This document shows, one piece after another, positions 12,434 through 23,539 of a stretch of 64,000 bases of DNA. Made by a program: the position numbers and the translations under genes. Within the stretch, counting starts at the first letter, position 1. Each line of letters starts with the position of its first letter. Below the pieces are notes generated by a model. That model ran no database searches. It was not told where the DNA came from and saw only the letters and a list, made by a program, of their open reading frames with translations. The DNA is taken from positions 17,129,921 to 17,193,920 of the forward strand of contig NC_079973.1 of the NCBI RefSeq assembly GCF_029852145.1, read 5' to 3'. Source of the DNA: Microplitis mediator. Its lineage: Eukaryota; Arthropoda; Insecta; Hymenoptera; Braconidae.

Positions 12434-12920
12434 CCCTATCAAAATATCCATACGGGATTGCATGGGAACTCATCGGAATCCACATAGGAAAGTATGGATT
12501 TATGTATATAAGAGTCAACAGGAATTAATATAGGAATGTATGGATTTATGGAGAATCCATTTAGGAAACCATGGGTATCTGGATTCCCACATAGGAACTT
12601 GATGCTTGGTATGATATTTGTATTGCTAATGTGACGCTTGTTAATTTTTCTAATTCCTAATCCATATAAAATTCCCATACGGACTTTGACATGGTGCAGA
12701 TTCCCATGGGAAATCAAGGAAAGATCTACATGGGAATCCATACTAGATTCCCATATGGATTTAGCATAGCGTGGATTTCCATTGGAACTCATGTGAGAAT
12801 CTATACCGGGATTTATGCTGGATTCATACAGAAAACTATATGGGAATCTATCCAAAAACGCCTTGTGGGAACCCACATAGGAATCTAGACTGGATTTCCA
12901 TACGGATTTTTTTGATAGGG
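12434..12920. mobile_element. CCC...GGG element, ATGGGAATCCA-word family
   Basis: It begins CCCTATCAAAATATCCATAC and ends with the near inverted repeat GGATTTTTTTGATAGGG. The interior is full of ATGGGAATCCA/TGGATTCCCAT words in both orientations, which produce the long open frames on both strands here; those are not genes. A 2-bp duplication is not evident (TT against CA). It is the shortest member and has no visible core. Confidence 0.7.
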
Positions 12921-13597
12921 CATAACACTGAGATAAAAATATTCCATCGTTAATTTTATGTAAAAAAAAAGAAAGTCGACTAGTCAATTGAAGTATAGAT
13001 TAAAATAAAAGAGTTAATAGTTTTGTTTAAATTAAAACAGTGCACGTGCCTTGTCATTGCATATATAATAGTAGTTTGTCCATTAGATGAAAAAGAAGTT
13101 CTTAGCGAGGTCAGCGAGATTGAAATTAATGTCGATTGGTTGACGACAGCCCGTCACGATTAAGAAAAGAGATGACAAGAGACTGGCAATTAACAATCTC
13201 ATCAGATTAAATCTTCCACGTTTTAACATCCTTTTACTTCAATAATCATTTTTTTTCTAATTACATTTATTCGCTTATAAATTATATATAACTGTAAATA
13301 TATACATTTTCCTTTCACATCTTTTCTTTATGTAAACTAATTTATTATACGAACATTTCAGTTTCACAACAGTGTAAGTGATGCGAAAAATAAAGTTATT
13401 AATCTTTACGGGTTTTTTTTTATTTTGATTAAAAAGTTTTTATTGATACATGGAATTCAATAAATTATTTTTATTTGCACAATATATGTTTATGTTACAT
13501 ATTTCTTTCACAATTTAATGCATCAGAATAAATAAGTTAATGATATTTATCATGTATTTATTGTTAATACATAAATAATTAAATACATATATATAGA
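12921..13597. other. AT-rich non-coding stretch
   Basis: Nothing recognised. Confidence 0.4.
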
Positions 13598-13901
13598 TTA
13601 GGGTGGCGCAAAAAAACCGACTATATTTTTTTTTTCGATCTCGCATGAAAATTTGTTGGTTAACGATGTTTTAAGAAGCCTCTCCAAAAATCAGCTCGAT
13701 AAAAAATTTTCAAGAGGTCGCTCACGAATTTTGAAAATATCAAAAATGATGGAAATTTGGATTTTTATTTCTAAATTTTTTTCTTTCTCGTGGCAGCAAT
13801 AGTTTATATTTGTAAAATCATGACTATGCTGAAAATTTCAGCCCAAAATTTAAATATTTGAACGGTGCTCAAGAATTTTGAATATTAACTGATAATATGA
13901 A

Positions 13902-15710
13902 CACAGAAAAAAAAAAATCTTGACTCAAGAAAATTTTTCTTCGACCAAGAACTTTTTCAGCGAGTGGAATGAAAACCGAAAATTTCTTGAAAGAAGTGAA
14001 ATAATTTCTTGAATTTTAAATCTTCAATTAAGAAAAAAAATTCTTAAGCCAATACATATTTCATACTTGGTCCAATAATAGAATTACTTGTTTTAAAAAC
14101 TTGCAGTTTTTAGTTTAATAATAATTTTTCTTAATCTGAGTATGTTACTTACTTAAACCAAGAAATAAAAATATTTAGTTCGAGAAAGTTATACACTTAA
14201 TTAAAGAACTATGATGTTTTGAAACAATAAACGGTACGAACTCGAACTAAAAATAAAGGGAGTTGATTCAAGAAATTTAAACTCTTGGTTTGAGCATAGT
14301 GTACTTTCTCTGACCAATCACACGAAAAATCTCAAACGAAGATTACTAGAGTCTCAAGCCAAGAAAGTTTTCTCTTGGATTCTCACTCATAGGTGCTCCC
14401 TCCTTCGCACCCGAAGGAATGAATACTCCCCACTCTCTCTCTTTCTCACACTAGCGCAGCAAATGGATTTTGAGTTCACCTTTTTATTTTAAATAAATTA
14501 AAAATTAAATAACCAAATTATATTATTATAATAAATTAATTGATTAATGTAATTATATAATATTGAATAATTTCTCAATTTTTTTTGTAATTAAATTTGT
14601 TTTTTTTTTTTTTTAACTTTTTTATATTTATGTCGAAATCCATTTATGAATGATTCATACAATCCGTTCAGTATTTTGGTAAAATGTCAAAACTAACATT
14701 TTTCTAAATTATTGGCGATAACATTTGTAATATTAATTCTGGGTTTAGAATTTAAAAATGTGACTGACCATAAGCCAGTGTGGTTCAGTATATGTGGGCA
14801 AAGTAAACGTAGCCTAGCAAAGGCTGGAATGGCTTAGTTGGTAAAGCTCTCGCGTGACGCCGAATCGATCTGGGTTCGATTCCTCGATTAAGCGATAATT
14901 GTTTTTTCTCAATTTGTTTAAATATTTAGCTTATTGCGAAACTTGCCCCCATCCCTTATAAATGCTTTCTGATACAGTATTTATTTGCTTCACAGCATTG
15001 TTTGTAATATTTAAACAAAAAAAAAATTGTTCATTAAAAAAATGAAACAAAAAAAAAAATAAATTTTTTTAGCTCGATAGATTTATTTGCTTAAGTAAAG
15101 AAATTAATTTCTTGGCTGAAAATTTTTTTTTTGTTTGCGAAAAATGATAAAATTCTTGGCCCAAGAAAGTTTCTTCTTGGTTTAAAAAATTTTTTTTCTT
15201 AGTCCAAAAACTTTTTTTTTTAGCTCAAGACATTGCTTCTTGACTCGATAAGGTAACAGTCTTTAGACAAGAAACAAATTTCTCGAGTTAAAAACAAACT
15301 TTCTTGGCCCGAGAAAATAATGCTTTAAACCAAGAACAAACTTTCTTGGGCCAAGAAAGTTTGTTCTTGGTTTAAAACATTATTTTTCACGGTTCAAAAA
15401 CTTTTTCGTTTCAGCTCAAAATATTTTTTCTTGACTTAAAAACGTAACAATTTTCAGCCAAAAAAAAAATTTGTTGAATTGAAAAAAAAATCTTCTCGAA
15501 CCAAAAAAAAAATTTTTGGGACCAAGAAATTTTTTTCTTGGTTTAAAGAATTTATGTTTTAGACTAAGAAAATTATGTCTTCCGCGAAGGAAATAATTTC
15601 TTGATCCAAATAATTTTTTTACTTCAATAAAGTAAGAAATTTTGCTTGGTTTAAGAAAAAAATTTCGAAGACATTTTATTTCTTGTTTCAAGATTTCCTT
15701 TTTTTCTGTG
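13902..15710. mobile_element. CACAG-ended element, CTTGG/CCAAGAAA-word family
   Basis: Begins CACAGAAAAAAAAAAATC and ends with T-rich ...TTCTGTG. Both flanks are densely packed with words of the type TTCTTGGNNCAAGAAA in both orientations. The middle (14400-15000) is different sequence and holds a tRNA-like core. The element at 62476-63767 has the same ends and words. Confidence 0.75.
14822..14895 (+). other. tRNA-like core (SINE-like)
   Basis: A-box TGGCTTAGTTGG and a perfect B-box GGTTCGATTCC are spaced as in a tRNA. The T stem is mismatched and there is no proper acceptor stem, so it is tRNA-derived and not a functional tRNA. TTTTTT follows about 10 nt downstream. It lies in the middle of the word-rich CACAG element. 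Confidence 0.6.
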
Positions 15711-15950
15711 TAACTAATACTTTGAATTCGTTTTTATATTTTTTTATAACTCAATTATTGTCATTCCACTTAAATATAACTTTTGCATAACCAAAAATAT
15801 ACAGGACAGCATTAAAGAATAAAATTTGGTAAGTTTTGAATAAGCGAAAAAATCTACAAATTGAATTAAAAAATAAAAAAGTATGTAAAAAACTTGATAT
15901 TTCTATTTCTCGGGTTATATTGCACGCCTCGAACGCGAAGCGGCGAGGTT

Positions 15951-16044
15951 GTGCTTTATAACGGGCCTGTCAAGGTCACTTGACTTTTCCTCATTAAACT
16001 GTATATTTTATTTTTATGTCACACTCACCCGTTATAAAAAGCAC
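15951..16044. mobile_element. small MITE
   Basis: Inverted ends GTGCTTTATAACGGG and CCCGTTATAAAAAGCAC around about 60 bp. It lies between the CACAG element and the TTCCCGC repeat. Confidence 0.5.
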
Positions 16045-16114
16045 ATTAACCTAAAGAGGAAACACTAATTAATAAGACTGATACTTTCATTAAGTTGCTC
16101 GATACGTATTATAA

Positions 16115-16910
16115 TAAAAAAATCGGTCTGTCAGTTGACTCTGCGGGCCAGCCCCAAAACTTCCCGCTGTTTTCGAGCTCAAGAACCTCGAAAACATTAT
16201 CGTGAATACATTTTCGCGCTCTTTGAGCTTGAAAATACGTTTGTATGATGTTGTTTTCGAAAAAAAACGTTTTTCATCATTTTTTCTCCAACGATATCTC
16301 TCAAACGAATAAGCCGATTGAGACGGTTGAGGTGGCAATCGACGCGTTTTATCAAGTTCTAAAGCTGATCAAATTTTGAATTCGATTGATAGTGTCGTTT
16401 TTGAGATATTTCAGATAAAATAAAATTTTTTTTTTTTTTAATTCTTTCGTCAACGGTTTCTCTTGAACGCATGAACCGATTTTGATGGTTGAGGTGGCAT
16501 TCGACGCGGCTTATAAAGCTTTAGAGCCCACCCTATTTTGGAATCAATCCGTCTAGCACATTAAAAGTTATCCAAAAAAATCATTTTTGAAAAAACTTTA
16601 TTTTTGGAATATCTCTGAACGAGCCCTACCGATCAAGCTCAATTTTCTCACAGCTTCAAGATATTGACAAGCCGCGTCGAATGACACCTTAAAGTTCAAA
16701 ATTGGGTCATCCGTTCAAAAGATACAGGTATTTACATACGTACGTACAAACATACATACATACACTCGGACATCATCGTGAAATTAGTTAGAATAGCTTC
16801 CTAGAACCTCAAAACGTCGACATCTGATAGAAATTCGATTTTCGTAAATCGGACCAAAACCAATAACTTCCCGAATTTTTTAAAATTTACAATTTTCTTA
16901 GCGGGAAGTT
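16115..16910 (-). repeat. TTCCCGC-family repeat, reversed copy
   Basis: Reverse orientation of the unit seen at 2981 and 18537: it ends in AACTTCCCGCTAAGAAAATT on the minus strand and starts (plus strand) with AAATCGGTCTGTCAGTTGAC and GGGCCAGCCCC. It carries short ACGT/CATA repeats in place of the long microsatellite. Inserted in the 13598-16943 element. Confidence 0.8.
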
Positions 16911-16939
16911 GAAAATATAGTCGGTTTTTTTGCGCCACC

Positions 16940-16943
<4 letters not shown>

Positions 16944-16977
<34 letters not shown>

Positions 16978-17262
16978 GTGGTTCAGCTTCACTCCGCGAG
17001 ATAGCATTTACAACTCGCGCCTCTCGCAGTATCTCGTCCCTATGCCTGTTTCAATATATAACATTTCCAACATGTAACTTCCAACACACGGCATCTTAGG
17101 TGGGGTATACGATAGACACACCTAACTGAGGAGTCTCAACTATCAAAACGCCTCTTTCCCTACAAATACCTTTTTCTATCTCTCCTCTTCTCATCATCTC
17201 TCACAACGTTTCACTCTTTGGTAGTTGGCAATTTAGGCAGTGATTATTGCAATCTAATCCTA
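16944..17262. other. non-coding, (TA)n then pyrimidine-rich sequence
   Basis: (TA)n at 16943-16974, then a less AT-rich pyrimidine-rich stretch. No gene recognised. Confidence 0.4.
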
Positions 17263-17820
17263 CACTGTAAAAAGAGCGGTGTTAAAAATGGACTCGTTTT
17301 AACTCCGCCCGGTGTAAAAATGAAATTACACCGGTGTAGGAGGAGTAATACACCGGTGTTAAAAATACCGGTGTTAAAGCGGGGTAACCGGTGTAAAAGC
17401 GGAGTAAAACCGGTGTAAAAGTGGGGTAACAGGTGTAAAAGTGGAGTAATGTCGGTGTAAAAGCGGGGTAAATTGCGTCCGCTTGGAGTATTAACTTTAA
17501 AGATTATAAAACACAAAAAATGTCAGTTCTTTATGAAAATTAATAAAAAATATCATTTATCAACAAGTATATTGATCGAGTAAGTAAAAATATTCACAAA
17601 ATAAAATATTTTAACACCGGTAAAGAATATTTACACCAGTGGCGCCGTTTATCAACACCTGTCTAGAATATTTACACCGGTGGTGGCGTTATTTTAACAC
17701 CGGTACAGAATATTTTCACCGGTGGCGGCGTTATTTTCACACCGCTTTCGGGGGTAAATTTAACACCGATAATTTTAACACTTACACCACTTGGACTTAC
17801 CCCGGTGCATTTTTACAGTG
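17263..17820. mobile_element. CACTG-ended transposon, GGTGTTAAA-word family, compact copy
   Basis: Begins CACTGTAAAAAGAGCGGTG, ends TGCATTTTTACAGTG, TA duplications at 17261-17262 and 17821-17822. The flanks consist of GGTGTTAAA/GGTGTAAAAG words in both orientations. This 558-bp copy lacks the insertion found in 3771-5068 and so provides its empty site. Confidence 0.85.
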
Positions 17821-18536
17821 TAAAGTATCCCGAGTAAAAATGAAATTATTATTTTTACGAAAAAACTATAAATTTTTTCGACCGCCGCACCATACCGCCG
17901 CACCACTGCTGCACCACCGCCGTTTGGCGGACTATTCCGCCGCACGCTAAAAATATATTCTGCCAGCACCGCCGCTGCACGACCGCCGCACCAATGCTTA
18001 AGCATAACCCCGATTTCACAAAAAAATGGCATTTATATGCCAAAATATCTTATGATTAATTAATTAATTTACCCGGTTTACACGAAAAATAAAAAATAGT
18101 AGTGACAACTCTCTGAGATAGTACTGAGTACTTTCTGTAAAAAAAAAAATTTCAGAAAGCACTGTATACTATCTAGACTGTATCTACTACTCTCTGGAAA
18201 ATACTGAGTACTTTCCCAGACAGCAACCACCAATATCTCATATAGTACACTCTTAGACAGTAGTCAGTGGCATCTGTAAAGTAACGAGTACTTTGCCGGA
18301 AAGTATAGGCGCGTTCCTAAGATATTACAAGATACTATCTGCAGATAGCACGTGTGTCGATCTGTAGATGGCAGTGGTTACTGCGCAAAACAGGACTGTA
18401 TACTGTCTGAGATAGTAACCAGTACTTTCTCAAATAGTTTTCAGGAATATCCAAGACAGTAAAAGTGAATTACGATTTTGAATTTTATTATTTCATTAAA
18501 TTAAGCCGAATCAAAATCAATTAACCAAGCAGTTTT

Positions 18537-19342
18537 TAACTTCCCGCTAAGAAAATTGTAAATTTTCAAAAATTCGGGAAGTTATTGGTTTCGGTCCGAT
18601 TTACGAAAATCGAATTTTCATCAGATGTCGACGTTTTGAGGTCCTAGGAAGCTATTCTGACTAATTTCACGATGATGTCCGAGTGTATGTATGTATGTAT
18701 GTACGTACGTACGTGTGTAAATACCTGTATCTTTTGAACGGATGAACCAATTTTGAACTTTAAGGTGTCATTCGATGCGGCTTGTCAATATCTTGGAGCT
18801 GAAAGAAAATTGAGCTTGATCGGTAGGGCTCGTTCAGAAATATTCCAAAAATAAAATTTTTTCAAAAATGTTTTTTTCGGATGACTTTTAATGTGCTCGA
18901 TGGATTGATTCCAAAATGGACTGGGCTCTAGAGCTTTATAAGCCGCGTCGAATGCCACCTCAACTATCAAAATCCGTTCATTCGTTCAAGAGAAACCGCT
19001 GTCGAAAGAATTAAAAAAAAAAAAAAAATTTTTTACTTTTTTCGAAATATCTCAAAAACGACTTGATAAATCGAATTCAAAATTCGATCAGCTTTAGAAC
19101 TTGATAAAACGCGTCGATTGCCACCTCAACCGTCTCAATCGGTTGATTCGTTTGAGAGATATCGTTGGAGAAAAAAATGTAAAAAACTATTTTTTTCAAA
19201 ACGAATGGCATCCAAAAGTATTTTCGAGCTCGAAGAGCTCGAAAATGTATTCACGACAAAGTTTTCGAGCTCAAGGAGCTCGAAAACAGCGGGAAGTTTT
19301 GGGGCTGGCCCGCAGGGTCAACCGATAGACCGATTTTTTTTT
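18537..19342 (+). repeat. TTCCCGC-family repeat inside the foldback
   Basis: Starts AACTTCCCGCTAAGAAAATT and ends GGCTGGCCCGCAGGGTCAAC plus GATAGACCGA and a T run. It is the most complete short copy (about 800 bp). The open frame near 19118 parallels one in the 16115-16910 copy only because the DNA is homologous. Confidence 0.82.
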
Positions 19343-19382
19343 TTTGTAACGCAAATTAGTTTATATTGTTTTAATTTTTAAA

Positions 19383-19569
19383 GATTTATCCAGCTATTTT
19401 TTTTTTATTTTCTACAGGTGAATTTTCTTTTCAGAAAAATTTTAAACCTGACAATTTTTCAATCTAAATTACAAAACTTGTAATTAATAAGATAACCATT
19501 AAAAATTATACTTTTTTGAAAAGAAAATTCACCTGTAGAAAATAAAAAAAAAAATAGCTGAATAAATCT
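19383..19569. mobile_element. small MITE
   Basis: Inverted repeats of about 45 bp (GATTTATCCAGCTA..., CTACAGGTGAATTTTCTTTT and reverse). Nested in the loop of the foldback. Confidence 0.7.
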
Positions 19570-20733
19570 TTGAAAATTATAACAATATAAAATAATTTGC
19601 GGTACAAAAAAAAAACTCCATTCATTTAGTTAATTTATTATTAATACCTTTTTATAAAATTGAACGTGAAAAAAAATTTGTTCGACACAATTAGTTTTTA
19701 ATTGTTTATTGGTATTATTAGCTATTACGACTTCATTCCCTGAATTAGAGTTAATTGATTTTGATTCGGCTTAATTTAATGAAATACTAAAATTCAAAAT
19801 CGTAATTCACTTTTACTGTCTTGGATATTCCTGAAAACTATTTGAGAAAGTACTGGTTACTATCTCAGACAGTATACAGTCCTGTTTTGCGCAGTAACCA
19901 CTGCCATCTACAGATCGACACACGTTCTATCTGCAGATAGTATCTTGTAATATCTTAGGAACGCGCCTATACTTTCCGGCAAAGTACTCGTTACTTCACA
20001 GATGCCACTGACTACTGTATAAGAGTGTACTATATGAGATATTGGTGGTTGCTGTCTGGGAAAGTACTCAGTATTTTCCAGAGAGTAGTGGATACAGTCT
20101 AGATAGTATACAGTGCTTTCTGAAATTTTTTTTTTTACAGAAAGTACTCAGTACTATCTCAGAGAGTTGCCACTACTATTTTTTATTTTCCGTGTATATG
20201 GCCATATATTGAAATTTTCAATATATACATAGCCATGTATAGAAATTTCAACTAAATTAAAAAAAAAGACCGACGCTTTAACGACTAGGCTACGCTACCG
20301 ACAGTGACTACTAAGTTTACTTGTGCTATATGAGATTGAAAAGAATATACCACTTTTAAATCATTAATCAAAAATAATTTACAACAAAATATCACAGCTA
20401 TGGTGCGGCGGTGGTGCAGCGGTGGTGCGGCGGTCGATAAAAATTTATAATTTTTACGTAAAAATAATAATTTCATTTTTACTCGGGTTGTCACGGCGGT
20501 GGTGCAGCGAATAGATAAATCTTTAGTCGTCACGGCGGTGGTGCGGCGGTAGTGCACGGAATAGATAAATTCTTTAATTGTCACGGCGGTGGTGCGGGAT
20601 TTATAAAATAATCGGAATTGTCACGGCTGTAGTGCAGCGGTGGTGCGGCGCTTAAAAAGCCGTGCAGCGGTGTTGCGGCGGTGGTGCGGCGGAATTCTGT
20701 TTTTACTCGGGATAGTCGCCAAATATATATATA

Positions 20734-21545
20734 TTAGGGTGCTTCATTTTAGAACAACATTTTTTTTTTTAAGTGCTTGTGGAAAAAATCATAGTTGAAC
20801 ACAAAAAAAAAATTTTCGCGGAAGAAAAAAAATTCTATGTCAATTACAGACCTAGCTCATCGAAAAATTCGATTTTCCCATTTAAATAACACGGTAAAAA
20901 TTTTTTTTTTAGCTTTAAGAATTGTTAACTCATTAAACAAATCAATAGATCGAGTAGACTAATACATATTTTTATAGGAAATTGAACGCCCTACAAAAAA
21001 GGTCTCTTATTATTTTTTGATAAATCCATCTGTTCAAAAGTTATTAGAGCTTGAAGTAAAGTTGGAGATCTTTTTACTTTTTCGGCGAAACTATCAGTCT
21101 TATCACAAAATTTTGTAGAATCTTTTTTGTTGACAATTTTATTCTCTACAAATTAACAGAAGTAAAATTTTTTCAAATTCCGCATTATTTTCTATTTATT
21201 TCCATTTTTTTCCAAAGGAAAAATGAGTTCCACAACGGACACAGTGAAACAGCTGGAATTTCAGCTAAGTAACTATGGGCACTTTTGAAGAACACCAAAT
21301 GCCCTAAAATTTGCGACCAAAACCGCCTTTATATCATGAAACGCAGCTGAGTATTAGAAAGTTAAAAAAAAAAGTAATTTAATTTACGTGTATTTTAAAT
21401 GGGAAATCTTTGAAATCAAATGGCAAGTACTTAGCATTGGAATTAAGAGCTCATATTTGATGAGAATTTTTTTTTTCGATGTAGATTGAGATTTTGCTTG
21501 AGGACTTGAAATAAAAAAAACTTTTGCGGAAATGAATCACCCTAA
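20734..21545. mobile_element. TTAGGGTGCTTC inverted-repeat transposon
   Basis: Ends TTAGGGTGCTTCATTTTAG and GAATCACCCTAA. Internal sequence at about 21210-21545 is homologous to each arm of the palindrome at 55611-56641 (for example AACAGCTGGAATT.CAGCTAAG, ACTTTTGAAGAACACCAAAT). About 812 bp, no ORF. Confidence 0.75.
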
Positions 21546-22043
21546 TATGTATATATCGATGAGTTTATTTTTAATCAATATATATTTGCTTATATATATA
21601 TTGATTTGAAAGATGTTTCAAGGCTTTAATATTGAATTCTGTCTATTCAATTATTTTTTATCGCGATACAAATAAACATGTAAATATATATTGCAATAAC
21701 CAATCGAATTGGACGGTATTATTGATATTCAGTGAGAATTGCTAATGAGAAAATAAATTTCTCAAGATGCTTTTTAAAAGTGTAAATAACTACTGACGTA
21801 ATTAGTAAAAGTCAGGAGTACTCTGTGTAATTAGCAAGATTTTCATAAAATAAAATAAAAAAACGATAAAATGTGTGCATATAAATTAAAAAGAAAAAAG
21901 TATGACGAGGTTGAATCCAATTTGAATCTTTCATTACCTTGACTTAAGAAAAAAAGGTATTCATTTAACATTTCTTTTCATAAATATCACTTGAATATTT
22001 TTTTTTCAATTCTAAAAGAACATATATAGTAATTTAATCAATA
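21546..22043. other. AT-rich non-coding stretch
   Basis: Nothing recognised beyond short AT repeats. Confidence 0.4.
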
Positions 22044-22764
22044 CACTGTAAAAAATCCGGAGTTAATTCGGATTTAATTTAAATCCGAATTCATTCCACC
22101 ACTCGGAGTGCCGGAGTTTTAAAAAAAATTACTCCGCATGCGGAAGGAATTGGGAATTTTTTTTAGCGGAGTGATCTCGGAGTGAGGCGGATTTTATTTC
22201 ACTCCCAATTCACTCCGGTCCGGAGTTTTAACATTCAAATTAATTTATATTAAACTGTTAAACAGTGTGTGTGTGCGAGTATGTGTGTGCAAGTGTCTGT
22301 GGATGTGTGTGTGCGTGTGTGCGCGAATGTGTTCGTGCGTGTGCATGTTCGGGTGTGCGAATGTGTGCATGCGTTTGTGCAAATGCGTGCGTGTGTCTGT
22401 TCGGGTGTGTGCGAATCTGTTCGGGTGTGTGGGTAAGTTTGAGTTCGTGTATGTGCGAGTGCGCGATTGCGTGTGCGTGTGTGTGTCCGAATATGTGTGT
22501 GCGTATCAGTCGATCAGTAATGTAATACGCGAGTTTTTACTTCGATTTTATTTAGTTTAGTTATTATTTATTAATAAAATTTTCAAAACTCCCTCCGGAG
22601 TGAAATTCACTCCGGAGGAATTAAATTAATACAAAATTATCCACTCCGCGAAAACTCCCCTGCGAAGTGAATTTCACTCCGAGGGGAGTGAATGATTAAA
22701 AATTAATTCACTCCGCATTCACTCCGGATTTAATCCGCATTTACTTCGCGAATTTTTTACAGTG
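22044..22764. mobile_element. CACTG-ended transposon, GGAGTGAA-word family, with GTGTGC minisatellite
   Basis: Begins CACTGTAAAAAATCCGGAG, ends AATTTTTTACAGTG, TA duplications on both sides. Flanks carry GGAGTGAA/TTCACTCC words in both orientations. The centre (22266-22500) is an irregular GTGTGC-rich minisatellite, preceded by the palindrome AAACTGTTAAACAGT. Open frames through the minisatellite are low complexity. A truncated reverse copy lies at 36765-37195. Confidence 0.83.
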
Positions 22765-23539
22765 TAAGAAAAAACAAATCGTAATAATAATAATAACAAT
22801 GATAAAGGGTACTTTAATGATACATAAATTGACAATATTATTAATATTTGCATAAAAGTTTAATATATGTCAGCTGAAACAGAAAAAAAGCAATGAATTC
22901 CCTATTCATGTAGATTCAGCTATTGACGTACCAATGGAAATATTTGTAAGGGTGATGCTTATAAGTGCTATGAGAGAGTTCGGAGGGTGAGTAGAAAGGT
23001 GGGTTGATAGGAGCGGGATATATAGGAAAGCATCAGGAGAATATGATGCTTGGTTGCTGAGAAAACATCAGCTATTTCTGTTGCTATCGATAAACGCCAC
23101 GCAAAAGTATCGCACATCTCCTATCTACCTCTTACTCAGCTATTTACAAAAACTAATTAATTTAGATATTTAAACATTTATTTCTATGTAATTTATAGGC
23201 GAATTTTATAATAAGTACACAATATTATACATTATTAAAATATTGGAATTATTTAAATAGATACCTATTAAATTATTTATGCAAATCAATGAATTCAAAA
23301 TTATAATCTGTTGAATTAGATGTAGATTTTTAAATTTATTACAAACATATATTTAAGTTGACAAAAAAAATTTTAATAAGTTTTAAAATATAGATTTATT
23401 TACATTTTTAGAATAATGTATGCAAAACTATAAAATTTTATGCATTCATAACTGTAAGATTTATGAGCATGTAAATTATTAAAATATACAATTGTGGAAA
23501 TACTATTAAAATAATAAGTATTAAACGGTTTTAGATATA
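22765..23539. other. AT-rich non-coding stretch
   Basis: Nothing recognised. Confidence 0.4.

Larger units (their letters stand above)
13598..16943. mobile_element. TTAGGGTGG inverted-repeat transposon with nested insertions
   Basis: Ends are TTAGGGTGGCGCAAAAAAAC plus CGACTATA and the reverse complement at 16914-16943, about 28 bp of nearly perfect TIR. The 3.3-kb body contains a CACAG-ended element (13902-15710), a small MITE (15951-16044) and a reversed TTCCCGC repeat (16115-16910). No transposase is seen. Confidence 0.8.
18081..20194. mobile_element. large foldback element, CACG ends, AGTACT-word family
   Basis: Arms at about 18081-18528 and 19749-20194 are long inverted repeats starting CACGRAAAATAAAAAATAGT. 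They are filled with GATAGTACTGAGTACTTTC-like words. TA flanks both sides (18079-18080, 20195-20196). The loop contains a TTCCCGC repeat and a small MITE. A relic of one arm end is at 53265-53335. Confidence 0.82.
17829..20711. mobile_element. CCC...GGG element, CGGCGGTGGTGCGG-word family, copy 1
   Basis: Begins CCCGAGTAAAAATGAAATT, ends CTGTTTTTACTCGGG, 2-bp AT duplication (17827-17828, 20712-20713). Subterminal regions are made of CCGCCGCACCACCGCTGCACC-like words in both orientations. It contains the foldback at 18081-20194. A remnant of a tRNA-like core (20271-20298) has lost its B-box half by deletion relative to the copy at 45046. Confidence 0.82.

Noticed and set aside
12439..12987. 182-codon minus-strand open frame
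   Set aside because: Arises from ATGGGAATCCA words in a CCC...GGG element; plus-strand frames are open in the same place for the same reason.
14822..14895. Functional tRNA gene
   Set aside because: A and B boxes are good but the T stem and acceptor do not pair.
16090..19381. Similar open frames (MPPQPSQS...) in two TTCCCGC repeat copies
   Set aside because: The similarity follows from DNA homology; other copies do not keep the frame and no domain is present.
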